A DNA stretch of 64,000 nt from contig CAZRVN010000006.1 in NCBI GenBank assembly GCA_964603595.1, forward strand, positions 53,860 through 117,859, given 5' to 3'. The notes beneath the pieces are model-generated. The model was not told the DNA's origin and ran no database searches. It saw only the letters and a program-made list of their open reading frames with translations. The position numbers and the translations under genes were made by a program. This document shows positions 48,561 to 58,005 of this stretch, one piece after another. The DNA is from JAQVEM01 sp964603595. GTDB taxonomy: Bacteria; Actinomycetota; Humimicrobiia; Humimicrobiales; Humimicrobiaceae. How positions within the stretch are numbered: position 1 is the first letter of the stretch; every line of letters starts with the position of its first letter.

Positions 48561-50966
48561 ATGATTTCAGAACTATCCCCAGACAAGTTAAAATTTACAA
48601 TTGACGAAAAAAAGATTGACCATGAAAGTACTGATAAGATTACCCCATTAAAATCAATCATAGGTCAGGACAGAGCAGTAAAAGCACTAAAATTTGGCTT
48701 GAATATTGAAAATAACGGTTTTAATATCTATGTCTCAGGCCATACCGGGACCGGTAGAATGACCGGCGTAAAAAATTTTGTTGAAGAGCTTGCAAAAACA
48801 AAGCCAGCCCCTGCTGACTGGTGTTATGTAAACAACTTTAAAAATTCCTATGAACCAAAAGCAATAAAACTCCCCCCGGGCAAAGGGCATGTTTTTAAAG
48901 AATACATGAGTAATTTTATCAATTCTATAAGAAGTTTGCTTCCAAAAACATTTGATAGCAAAGACTATACAGAAAAAAAGGAGGCTATCACTGAAAGTAT
49001 TGAAAAAGAAAAAGATAAACTTCTCTCTGAATTAAACAAAAAAGCCGAAAAACAGGGATTTATCATAAAATCTACCCAGATAGGCCTTTTTATTCTGCCA
49101 GCTATCAACGGAAAACCGCTGGACGAGAAACAGTTTATGAACCTGAAAGAGAAAAAGAAAAAAGAAATCAAAAAAAAGAAAGCAAAAATAAATAAAGATT
49201 TAAATAAAACAATGAATAATATAAGAGACCTGGATAGAAGAATAGATGAAGACATAAAAAAATTGAACCATCAGGTTGCCCATTATACCATCGGTAAGTT
49301 TGTAAATGATTTTAATGAGAAGTTTAAGGATATACCTGAAATAATAGAATACAATAAGGATGTAGAAGATGATATTTTAAGAAATCTGAATGATTTTATT
49401 TCAAATAAACATAAAGAACTTTCAGCTTCCACTTTATTCCCATGGATGAAGGAATTGCCATTTAAAAAATACGAAGTCAATGTAATAGTAGACAACTCAA
49501 AGCTTAAAGGTGCCCCGGTTGTAATCGAACAAAATCCAACTTACCAGAACCTTCTGGGAAGAATTGAAAAGGAAGCGCAGTTTGGAGTCCTGTCCACAGA
49601 TTTTACAATGATAAGAGGGGGTTCCCTTCATAAAGCAAACAACGGTTTTCTGGTTATACCCGTAGAAGAGCTATTTAAAAACATTTTTTCCTGGGATAGC
49701 TTAAAGATGTCTTTAAAAGACAAAAAAATAATAATAGAAGAAGCCAGTGAGCGTCTTGGTTCAATATCAACAAAAGGACTGAAACCTGAACCTATCCCCC
49801 TGAATGTTAAAGTAATTCTTATTGGATTACCATACCATTACAATGTCCTTTACAATCTTGACCCCGACTTTAAAAAATTATTCAAGGTCAGAGCTGATTT
49901 CGACTTAGTTATGGAAAGAAATGATGCTAATATTAAAAAATTCATCAAATTTATAAGTACATTCTGCAAGAAAGAAAATCTTAATCACCTCAAATCATCA
50001 GCAGTAGCAAAATTAATCGAATATGGACTAAGACTCGCCGAAAATAAAAATAAAATTTCAACCAATTTTTCAGATATTTCAGATATTATAACTGAGGCTA
50101 ATTTTTATTCAAAACAGAAAAACCATAAATATATTGATGCCTGTCATATAAAGAAAGCAATTGACGAAAAGTATTACCGTTCAAATTTAATTCAGGAAAA
50201 AGTAAAAGACATGATAAAAGATGGAACAATCCTTATAGACATCGAGGGAGGCGTGGTTGGACAGGTTAACGGACTCTCAATCATAGACCTTGGTGATATT
50301 TCCTTTGGCAAGCCATCCAGGGTAACTGCATCAGTTGGCCTCGGCAAAACAGGAATTATTGACATAGAAAGAGAAACCAAGCTTGGAGGTCCTATTCATA
50401 CAAAGGGAGTTATGATACTAAGCGGGTATATAACAGAAAAACATACAACAAACAGCCCCCTTAATTTATCTGCCCATATTGTTTTTGAACAAAGCTATGG
50501 TAATGTAGAAGGCGACAGCGCCTCAAGCGCTGAACTATATGCTATCCTATCAGCATTATCAGAGGTATCCATCAATCAGGGTATAGCAGTAACAGGTTCA
50601 GTTAATCAGAAAGGTGAAATCCAGTCAATCGGAGGTGTTAACGAGAAAATAGAGGGATTTTATGATGTATGTAAAGAAAAAGGCTTAAATGGCAAGCAGG
50701 GAGTTATAATCCCGGAAAGTAATATAAAAAATTTAATGCTAAGAGAAGAATTAATAAACTCAGTAAAAAAAGGAAAATTTCATATATATGCAGTAAAAAC
50801 CATTGATGATGGTATTGAGATACTCACAGGATTAAAAGCCGGTAAAAAAACAGCTCCTGGCAAATTCCAGAAAGGCACCATAAATTATAAAGTAAACAAC
50901 AGGATACAGGAATTTTCTAATAAACTAAGCAAATATGAGTTAAAACCTGGATATAAAGAAAAATAG
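48561..50966 (+). CDS. Lon-like protease (LonB/AAA_32 type) with altered ATPase motifs
   Basis: The 801-residue protein has the layout of COG1067 Lon-like proteases: an ATPase module, a long coiled-coil insert (about 135-240, very lysine- and glutamate-rich) and a C-terminal S16 protease domain with catalytic S653 (GDSAS) and K696 (NEK). The P-loop reads GHTGTGRMT with arginine R66 in place of lysine, and the Walker B region reads GFLVIPVEE without the aspartate. The protease site looks intact. It probably degrades unfolded proteins; ATP use is doubtful. GGAG precedes the start. Confidence 0.9.
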   Translation: MISELSPDKLKFTIDEKKIDHESTDKITPLKSIIGQDRAVKALKFGLNIENNGFNIYVSGHTGTGRMTGVKNFVEELAKTKPAPADWCYVNNFKNSYEPKAIKLPPGKGHVFKEYMSNFINSIRSLLPKTFDSKDYTEKKEAITESIEKEKDKLLSELNKKAEKQGFIIKSTQIGLFILPAINGKPLDEKQFMNLKEKKKKEIKKKKAKINKDLNKTMNNIRDLDRRIDEDIKKLNHQVAHYTIGKFVNDFNEKFKDIPEIIEYNKDVEDDILRNLNDFISNKHKELSASTLFPWMKELPFKKYEVNVIVDNSKLKGAPVVIEQNPTYQNLLGRIEKEAQFGVLSTDFTMIRGGSLHKANNGFLVIPVEELFKNIFSWDSLKMSLKDKKIIIEEASERLGSISTKGLKPEPIPLNVKVILIGLPYHYNVLYNLDPDFKKLFKVRADFDLVMERNDANIKKFIKFISTFCKKENLNHLKSSAVAKLIEYGLRLAENKNKISTNFSDISDIITEANFYSKQKNHKYIDACHIKKAIDEKYYRSNLIQEKVKDMIKDGTILIDIEGGVVGQVNGLSIIDLGDISFGKPSRVTASVGLGKTGIIDIERETKLGGPIHTKGVMILSGYITEKHTTNSPLNLSAHIVFEQSYGNVEGDSASSAELYAILSALSEVSINQGIAVTGSVNQKGEIQSIGGVNEKIEGFYDVCKEKGLNGKQGVIIPESNIKNLMLREELINSVKKGKFHIYAVKTIDDGIEILTGLKAGKKTAPGKFQKGTINYKVNNRIQEFSNKLSKYELKPGYKEK

Positions 50967-51218
50967 CTAAAGTTTTTTTTCTAACAACCATCCTTAAATT
51001 ATTCGGCTGGATTATGTAGCAATTTTGCTCTTATAAAAACCTGTACATAAATCCTCTGTTTATCCAGATTATTAATCTATTATTTAACTTTAAAGTTTTT
51101 TTTCTTAAAAGAATGTATGAAAAGAATCCGAGATGATTTATAATACTAAATATTTTATTAATTGAAACAATCTTTAAAAACTTGTAAAATTATACAAAAT
51201 TTAAGGTGGAAGATTTAA

Positions 51219-53084
51219 ATGGCAAATAAAAAAGAAAAAAAAGGTGTGAAAGAAGATAATTCTATTGATAAAAAAGTAAAAAATATACTTTTTAATAGAA
51301 GTGAAGAGCTTGATCTCTTTCAGAAACTCATAAATAATATTCCCGATAATGTATATATTAAAGACACAAAAAACAGATTTATGATTACGAATAAAACCAT
51401 GGCTGATTTCCTCGGTAAAAAGTCCAAGGATTTCATTGGCAAAACCGATGCTGCTTTTTTCTCCAAGAAAAAGGCAAACGAGTACTCCCTGGATGAAAAT
51501 AAAGTTATGAAGGAGGGCAAGCCCATAATTGATAAAGTAGAAAAAGTTGTATATTACGGTAAAGAGTACTGGATGAGCAGCAGCAAGATACCCTGGTATG
51601 ACAGTAAGGGGCATATCATGGGGACCATGGGCGTATCAAGAGATATAACCAAAAGAAAAAAGGAAGAGGAGACCCGTCTTGGAAGAGAGAAAAGTTTCTT
51701 TAATGCATTAATGGATAATATATCCGAAAGCATATTTTTTAAAGATTCGGACAGCAAATTTGTAAGAATTAACAAGGCAACTGCAGAAAAGTTTGGATTA
51801 AATACTCCTGAAGAGGCAATAGGAAAAACTGATTTTGATATTTTCAGTGAAGAGCATGCAAGACAGGCATTTAAAGACGAACAAATTATAATGAAAACAG
51901 GTAATCCAATAATAAACATGGAAGAAAAAGAAACTTACGAAGACAAAGATGACAGGTGGGCATCTACTTCTAAAATACCATGGTATGACGAAAACAATAA
52001 TATAATAGGAGTATTTGGTATAACAAGAGATATAACAGAAAGGAAAAATTCAGAAGAGAAGATTAGATATCTATCATTCCATGATACTCTTACCGGTCTT
52101 TATAACCGTGCATACTTCGAGGAAGAGATAAAAAGGCTCAATACGGAAAGGCAGCTCCCATTAACCATGTTAATGGGAGATGTAAATGGCTTAAAAGTAA
52201 TAAATGATGCATACGGTCACTTAAAAGGAGATATATTCTTAAAAAAGATAGCAGATATATTGAAAGAATGCTTCAGGGAAGAAGATATAGTTTCAAGATG
52301 GGGTGGAGATGAATTTATTATAATGCTGCCCAAAACTGCAGGTGAGTATGCAAAAGATATTTTAAAAAGAATAAAAAGACTTTGCAAGGAAAGAAGTACA
52401 TGTAACATGCCTCTAAGTATTTCAATCGGATTTGCAACAAAAAAAACACCCTCAGAAGATATAGATAAAATATTGAAAGAAGCTGAAGACAAAATGTATA
52501 GAAATAAAATAGCTGACAGCAAATCCACAAATGAGATAATTATAAGCTCCCTTAAAGAGAACTTGAGAAGAGAAGGCACTAAAGCAGGAGAACAGGGCAT
52601 TAAATTAAGAAAATACGCTCTGTCTATTGGAAGAAGACTTAATCTTACCAATGAAAAGATTGAAGAGTTAAAATTACTCATGGATGTTTACAATATAGGA
52701 AAATTAGCACTGGCAGATGAAATAATGTCAAAACCAGGCAGGCTTACCAGGGAAGAATGGAAAATAATTAAAAAACTTCCTGAGATTGGTTATCGTATAG
52801 CGGAATCGTCAAATACCCTCAAGCCCATTTCAGAAGCAATTCTTTCCCATTATGAATGGTTTAATGGTAGCGGTTATCCAAGAGGTATAAAAGGCGAAGA
52901 AATTCCTATACTCTCCAGAATTTCATTCCTGATTAATTCTTATGAAGCCATGGCCAAGGATAAGCCATACAGGAAGAAAATGACAAAAAAACAAATCATA
53001 AGAGAAATAAAAAAATATAGTGGAGTTCAGTTTGACCCCAAGGTAGCTAAAATTTTCCTTAGTTTATTGGAGAATGACTTATAA
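51219..53084 (+). CDS. Soluble PAS-PAS-GGDEF protein with degenerate HD-GYP domain
   Basis: The 621-residue protein has no membrane segment. Two PAS domains (about 33-145 and 160-275) share the pattern WYD-x4-I-x-G-x-x-G-x-x-RDIT. The GGDEF domain is intact (RWGGDEF, 360-366). The HD-GYP domain is recognisable (PGRLTREEW, SGYPRGIKG) but key metal ligands are gone: HD is YN at 491-492, HH is HY at 544-545, and IADAFDAM is LINSYEAM at 571-578. It should make but not degrade cyclic di-GMP. AAGGTGG lies ahead of the ATG. Confidence 0.9.
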   Translation: MANKKEKKGVKEDNSIDKKVKNILFNRSEELDLFQKLINNIPDNVYIKDTKNRFMITNKTMADFLGKKSKDFIGKTDAAFFSKKKANEYSLDENKVMKEGKPIIDKVEKVVYYGKEYWMSSSKIPWYDSKGHIMGTMGVSRDITKRKKEEETRLGREKSFFNALMDNISESIFFKDSDSKFVRINKATAEKFGLNTPEEAIGKTDFDIFSEEHARQAFKDEQIIMKTGNPIINMEEKETYEDKDDRWASTSKIPWYDENNNIIGVFGITRDITERKNSEEKIRYLSFHDTLTGLYNRAYFEEEIKRLNTERQLPLTMLMGDVNGLKVINDAYGHLKGDIFLKKIADILKECFREEDIVSRWGGDEFIIMLPKTAGEYAKDILKRIKRLCKERSTCNMPLSISIGFATKKTPSEDIDKILKEAEDKMYRNKIADSKSTNEIIISSLKENLRREGTKAGEQGIKLRKYALSIGRRLNLTNEKIEELKLLMDVYNIGKLALADEIMSKPGRLTREEWKIIKKLPEIGYRIAESSNTLKPISEAILSHYEWFNGSGYPRGIKGEEIPILSRISFLINSYEAMAKDKPYRKKMTKKQIIREIKKYSGVQFDPKVAKIFLSLLENDL

Positions 53085-53125
53085 ATAACAGGTTAAATTT
53101 TTCTATTTTATAATCTTATTAATTT

Positions 53126-53165
53126 TTCAAATCCTGTAAAATATGCACTTTTGGCATATTTTACA
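53126..53165. repeat. tRNA-flanking hairpin element, copy 1 (tRNA-Ser(TGA))
   Basis: On the plus strand TTCAAATCC (53126-53134) is followed by a perfect 12-bp hairpin, TGTAAAATATGC / GCATATTTTACA, with a 7-base loop (53135-53165). TTCAAATCC is an inverted copy of the T-arm of the adjacent tRNA-Ser(TGA). The 40-base linker to the tRNA shares ATTGTTT and TTAAATCTAA with copy 2 near tRNA-Leu. Confidence 0.6.
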
Positions 53166-53205
53166 CAATTAGATTTAACCCACCAATCAAACAATAGTAT
53201 CTCCA

Positions 53206-53295
53206 TGGCGGAGAGGGAGGGATTTGAACCCCCGGAAGGTAAACCTTCAACGGTTTTCAAGACCGCCGCATTCAACCAGACTCTGCCACCTCTCC
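53206..53295 (-). tRNA. tRNA-Ser(TGA)
   Basis: Class II tRNA with acceptor GGAGAGG/CCTCTCC, loop CTTGAAA (anticodon TGA, codon UCA and wobble), long variable arm, T-loop TTCAAAT and encoded CCA. It lies about 260 bases downstream of serS. Confidence 0.95.
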
Positions 53296-53553
53296 GGACA
53301 AAAACAAATTATAGCATAAAAGAAGTATTTATAAATGAATTCATTTATATCGATTTGCAGCTTAAAAAAACTTTTTACAGTTCAGTTAATAACCTTGCTA
53401 ACGCGGTTTTCCATATCCTGTTTATCTATTTTAATTCCTTTTTACTTAAAAAAATATCATAAATAGCATATAGCAATAAAAAATTTACCACTTAATAAAT
53501 TTATTAAATAACACTATTGAATTAATACCTAAGGATAACATTAATCAGCCATA

Positions 53554-54816
53554 TTATTTTTTGGAAATCTTTTTAACCCCTCCCATATAAGGAAGGAGGA
53601 CTTCAGGGACCTGTATATTCCCATTACTATCCTGGTAATTTTCCCATATTGCTATTAATGTTCTTCCTATAGCACAGGCGGTACTGTTCATGGTATGAAC
53701 TAATTCTTTCTTCTTCCCATCCCTGTATTTTATATTCAGTCTTCTTGCCTGAAAATCAGTATCATGACTGCATGATGCTAATTCTCTGTATTTTTTTTGT
53801 CCGGGAAGCCATGCTTCAAGGTCGTACTTTTTTGCATTGGGAGTTCCAATATCTCCGGTGCACATATCTACCATCCTGTAATGAAGCCCCAATCCCTGTA
53901 TTATTTCTTCCAGGGTATCCCTTAATTTTTCGTATTCCTCCCAGGAATTATCTGGCCGGGCAAATATAAACATTTCAATCTTATCAAATTGATGAACTCT
54001 AAAAAGCCCGCCTAAATCTTTACCGTAACTTCCGGCTTCTCTTCTAAAACAGGTAGAGAAAGCAGCATATTTTAAAGGAAGAGCTCCTGCATCCAAAAAC
54101 TCTTTACTGTGATAAGCACAAAGCGGAACTTCTGAAGTCCCTACCAGAAATAAGTCATCCAGCTCAGTTTTATAATACTGGGTTTTTTCTACAGGGAAAA
54201 ACCCCGTACCATACATAGCTTCCTCTTTTACAAGAATCGGGGGTATAAGAGGTGAAAAACCTTTTTTAATTAATACATTTAAAACATACTGCACCAGGGC
54301 AAATTCCAGCAGCACCCCCTCATTTTTTAAAAACACAAACCTTGAACTGGATATTTTAGCTGCCCTTTCTTCATCAAGAATATCAAGGTCTATTCCAAGT
54401 TCAATATGGTTTCTGGGTTTGAAATCAAACACAGGCTTAGTGCCATAATAAGATTTAATTACATTGCCACTTTCGTCCTTCCCCACAGGTGTGCTGTCGT
54501 CTGATATATTAGGATAGGCTGAGAAATGATTAAAAAATTTCTCTTCAATATCTGCTAGCTCTTTTCCCATCTTTTGCAGGTTTTCATTTATCCTTTTGAC
54601 CTCATTGATTTTTTTACTTTTTTCTTCATCTTCAAGCCCCGGTATTATTTTTGAAGCTATATTCTTCTCATACCTTAAACGGTCAATCTGAACCATTAAT
54701 TCTCTTTTCTTTTTGTCCAGTTTCAGGCCATTATCAGTATTAATTTTCAGACCTCTTTTTTTTATTTCTGATTTAAAAATCTGAGGGTTTTTCCTAAACA
54801 ACTCTATATCAATCAT
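53554..54816 (-). CDS. serS: Seryl-tRNA synthetase
   Basis: This class II synthetase charges all serine tRNAs. The 420-residue protein has the long N-terminal coiled-coil arm (about 30-105) that grips the long variable arm, motif 2 (STCFRREAGSYGKDLGGLFR) and motif 3 (STACAIGRTLIAIWENYQ). The start MIDIELFRKNP is canonical. It follows pheA by 30 bases, with no T-box. Four serine tRNA genes lie on the same strand in this window. Confidence 0.96.
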   Translation of the reverse strand: MIDIELFRKNPQIFKSEIKKRGLKINTDNGLKLDKKKRELMVQIDRLRYEKNIASKIIPGLEDEEKSKKINEVKRINENLQKMGKELADIEEKFFNHFSAYPNISDDSTPVGKDESGNVIKSYYGTKPVFDFKPRNHIELGIDLDILDEERAAKISSSRFVFLKNEGVLLEFALVQYVLNVLIKKGFSPLIPPILVKEEAMYGTGFFPVEKTQYYKTELDDLFLVGTSEVPLCAYHSKEFLDAGALPLKYAAFSTCFRREAGSYGKDLGGLFRVHQFDKIEMFIFARPDNSWEEYEKLRDTLEEIIQGLGLHYRMVDMCTGDIGTPNAKKYDLEAWLPGQKKYRELASCSHDTDFQARRLNIKYRDGKKKELVHTMNSTACAIGRTLIAIWENYQDSNGNIQVPEVLLPYMGGVKKISKK

Positions 54817-54846
54817 AAATCCTCTTCCCTGTTTTTGGTATTACCT

Positions 54847-55701
54847 CTATTTCTTTTCAGTCCATTTGGGATAAGATCCCAGGATTTTAACAATGTATAC
54901 ACTTCTTCTTAAAACTTCAATTACATCAAAAACATTATCATCATGCAGATGCCCGTCAACATCTATCATAAATACATAATCTCCCAGATTTTTTTTAGCC
55001 GGTCTTGATTCTAATCTTGTAAGGTTTATATCCCTTTTTGCAAATTCCTTTAATATATTATACAAGCTTCCTGGCCTGTCCTCTTTAAGAAAACAAACTA
55101 TTGAAGTTCTATCAATTCCTGTCTGTGGTTGTATGCTGTTTCCAATAAAAACAAACCTTGTTTTATTATCTTTATTATCTTCAATATCTTTCTCTATTAT
55201 TTCCAGTTTATAAATTTTTGCTGCAGTTTTTGTTCCTATTGCAGCTACGTCATCATTTTCTCTTTTTAAGATTTTAACAGCTTCAGCAGTACTATTTGCA
55301 GCTATTACTTCAGCATCCTTTAGATTCGCCGATATAAATTTCCTGCATTGTGCAGTTGCATGGGGGTGAGATATTATCTTTTTTATATTTTTTAGCTTAA
55401 TCTTTTTATTTCCAATAAGACTATGCTTAACAGGAATAACTACTTCTCCTATTATCTTTGCTTCGCTTTCAAAGGCAAGGATATCCTGGGTTATGTTTAC
55501 TGACCCCTCAATAGAATTTTCGATAGGCACTAAACCCTCATCAGTATTTCCCCTGTCCACACTTTTTATAACCTCAACAACAGTAGTAAATGGTATTTTT
55601 TCTACTCTATCCGGGTCCTTAATAAACTTATCCAGAGCTTCCTCTGTAAATGTCCCCGGGGGACCCAGGTATGATATTTTCTTTTTTACATCCATATTCA
55701 T
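54847..55701 (-). CDS. pheA: Prephenate dehydratase
   Basis: The 284-residue monofunctional enzyme makes phenylpyruvate in phenylalanine synthesis. ISYLGPPGTFTEEAL opens the catalytic domain, NKTRFVFIG carries the catalytic TRF, and the C-terminal ACT domain has PGSLYNILKEFAKRDINLTRLESRP, split here as PGSLYNILKEF and LTRLESRP, for phenylalanine feedback. It stands just before serS; the rest of the pathway is not in the window. Confidence 0.94.
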   Translation of the reverse strand: MNMDVKKKISYLGPPGTFTEEALDKFIKDPDRVEKIPFTTVVEVIKSVDRGNTDEGLVPIENSIEGSVNITQDILAFESEAKIIGEVVIPVKHSLIGNKKIKLKNIKKIISHPHATAQCRKFISANLKDAEVIAANSTAEAVKILKRENDDVAAIGTKTAAKIYKLEIIEKDIEDNKDNKTRFVFIGNSIQPQTGIDRTSIVCFLKEDRPGSLYNILKEFAKRDINLTRLESRPAKKNLGDYVFMIDVDGHLHDDNVFDVIEVLRRSVYIVKILGSYPKWTEKK

Positions 55702-55802
55702 ATTCTATTACTATACTTTTTCTAATCTTTTTACGATAAAAACTCATCAACCATAAATACTTATTGATTGAAAATGATATAAAACAAAATAAAATTTGTA
55801 AA

Positions 55803-56765
55803 TTAGTCCATTACTTCCGGAAGGAAATCCATTGGGTCGTTGGGGATGCCATCTATCAGCACTTCATAATGCAGGTGTGGTCCTGTGCTATGCCCGGTAT
55901 TTCCCATTGTTCCTATAATATCCCCCTGTTTTACCGTGTCTCCAACTTCAACATAAATCTTGCTAAGATGCGCATAAACTGTATTATAACCAAATCCATG
56001 ATAAATTATAATTTTCCTACCGTAACCTCCATGCCATCCAGCAAAAATTACTGTACCGCTTGCAGTCGACTGTATACTGGTACCAGTATTGTTTGCAATA
56101 TCAAGCCCTTTATGTATATAACCACGTCTTCTTTCTCCGAAAAGTGATGTAATAGTTCCCCAGGTTGGCCACATACTCGGGGTATGTTCCATAAGATATA
56201 TATGGTCTTCCATATTTTTCTTATCTTCAGTAAGAATCTCTGATAATTCGGGAGCTTTGGTCAGAAGGTCATCCAGAAGAGCATCTATATTATCTAATCC
56301 CTCTTCCTGGTCACTAACATAATAATAGATTTCATCGGGGTCTTCTTCAAATTTGATGTCTGAACTTAAATCAGTTTCGTAAATCGCTACTTCTCCCTCG
56401 TATCCACCTTTTCCTGTTATGCTTCTCACCATACGGTCAAGGTCTTCTACCTCTTCCAGATAACTTTCCAGAATCTTTGTTTTTGTTTCTATGTCTTTGG
56501 TCTTCTTTTCAAGGTTTGCCAGCTCAACTTCTTTATAATTAACCTTATACTTCACTCTCTCCAGCTCAGCCACCTTCTCACTTAGCTCCTGCCGTATAAA
56601 AAAAAGGTCTGAAACCAGAATTACTGCTGAAGCTATCAATATAACCAATGCTATAAATAATAATCTTAATAAGTTGTGGGTTATTTTTATCTTTCTTATT
56701 CTTGATTTAGCATCCGATAATATCACCAAAGTGAAAGATTTATGTTTTTTATCATCCATAAACAA
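55803..56765 (-). CDS. Membrane-anchored M23 peptidase
   Basis: The 320-residue protein has one N-terminal membrane helix (about 29-52), a periplasmic-side coiled coil (60-115) and a C-terminal LytM/M23 domain. Zinc ligands are visible in HKGLDI (H and D) and in HSTGPHLHYEV (HxH). It should cut peptidoglycan cross-bridges during growth or division, or act as a scaffold. The motifs look complete, so activity is likely. It is a single gene 100 bases upstream of pheA. Confidence 0.9.
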   Translation of the reverse strand: MFMDDKKHKSFTLVILSDAKSRIRKIKITHNLLRLLFIALVILIASAVILVSDLFFIRQELSEKVAELERVKYKVNYKEVELANLEKKTKDIETKTKILESYLEEVEDLDRMVRSITGKGGYEGEVAIYETDLSSDIKFEEDPDEIYYYVSDQEEGLDNIDALLDDLLTKAPELSEILTEDKKNMEDHIYLMEHTPSMWPTWGTITSLFGERRRGYIHKGLDIANNTGTSIQSTASGTVIFAGWHGGYGRKIIIYHGFGYNTVYAHLSKIYVEVGDTVKQGDIIGTMGNTGHSTGPHLHYEVLIDGIPNDPMDFLPEVMD

Positions 56766-56879
56766 AAAAACTTAAATTTTGAAAATTGATAAATTTGATA
56801 TAATATTATAACCGATAATTCTGATATAAAAAACCTTTTTATCCAAATTACTGATATGAAAAATACCTTGAGTATTGCC

Positions 56880-57902
56880 TTAATCCATCATAAACTTAAA
56901 AGTAGCAGAATTATTACCCAAAAAGACTTCATCGGTCACAGGTCCCACAGTTATTTCCAGTTCACATTTCCTGCCAGGATAAGCAGTAAACCCTGATATC
57001 GTGACAGTTTTATCCTGTGAAGGTTCAATTGTTTTTATAGTGTATGTTTTTTCATCAACGATATTATCTTCGGTCATATATTCCATAACCACATCCACAT
57101 CATTTTCTGCTACATTACCCTGGTTCTGTATATTAATACTAACGCTAATTTCAGACCCGCTATCCAATATCCAGTAGTCTCCCTGCTCATTAATTACTTC
57201 AGGGTTAAACTTTATTGTATCATCAATAACTGCTACGCCTCTTCTCTCCTGAAGCTCGGACACTGACTTTATCTCAGAAATGAAACTCGTTACACTCTGG
57301 GTATTCGTAAGGTTTTTTTCCTTTAGTACAATCGAATCTATCACAGTAAGATTGCTTATTCCAAATTCTTCCCCCGACTCTTTTAATTTATCCTGGAAAT
57401 ACAGATATATTTCATCACTCATGTACATGTATAAAAAGGTTTTTGTTATCTGGGTGGTAGATATCTCCAGGTCCAGGTCCTGCAGTGCATTAAATAATGC
57501 AGGTCTGAAATCCTCGTAAGCCCTATTTCTGGTTTCAAAAACTAATTCCAGATATCCGTGGGCAATCTCAAAAAATTCCGGGGGAACTAATTCCTTGCTA
57601 TTGTCCAGAACTACCTCGCTCTCTTCGATTATTGCAAGTAGTTCAGTATTCAGGTCTTCACGGTTCATTTCTTTTGCTTTATCCAGTAAATTAAAAAATT
57701 TATAGGAAATTTTATTAGATTGCTGGACAAGAACTGATATGGAATTAATATAATCCGATATGGTTAACCGCTCCTTTTCAGTTAATTCCTTCCTTCCGGT
57801 CTCGCAGCTCCATAAACCAGAAAGCCAGCTTATAATTACCATGGCAATTATAAACATTATTACTAATGTTATTATTGATTCTTTCCTGCCCCTTCTCTCC
57901 AA
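56880..57902 (-). CDS. Membrane-anchored protein with CARDB-like domain
   Basis: The 340-residue protein starts at TTG 57902, seven bases after AAAGG. A basic start and one hydrophobic helix (about 10-30) are followed by an extracellular-side helical region (35-220) and a beta-sandwich C-terminus with NIQNQGNVAENDVDVVMEY and TVGPVTDEVFLGNNSATF, typical of CARDB domains. It may bind a cell-surface partner. Function is unknown; neighbours are ychF and an M23 peptidase. Confidence 0.72.
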   Translation of the reverse strand: MERRGRKESIITLVIMFIIAMVIISWLSGLWSCETGRKELTEKERLTISDYINSISVLVQQSNKISYKFFNLLDKAKEMNREDLNTELLAIIEESEVVLDNSKELVPPEFFEIAHGYLELVFETRNRAYEDFRPALFNALQDLDLEISTTQITKTFLYMYMSDEIYLYFQDKLKESGEEFGISNLTVIDSIVLKEKNLTNTQSVTSFISEIKSVSELQERRGVAVIDDTIKFNPEVINEQGDYWILDSGSEISVSINIQNQGNVAENDVDVVMEYMTEDNIVDEKTYTIKTIEPSQDKTVTISGFTAYPGRKCELEITVGPVTDEVFLGNNSATFKFMMD

Positions 57903-58005
57903 AAATTATCCTTTCTGACCTATGGAAATAAAGATTCTCCAACACTGGCAAAGATTAATTCGTGTTATAAAAGTCATTATACAAATGAATTTTGCAAAAC
58001 TCAAT

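Noticed and set aside
53151..53462. Plus-strand ORF near 53.2 kb
   Set aside because: It is the antisense of tRNA-Ser(TGA) (EREGFEPP) plus AT-rich spacer.
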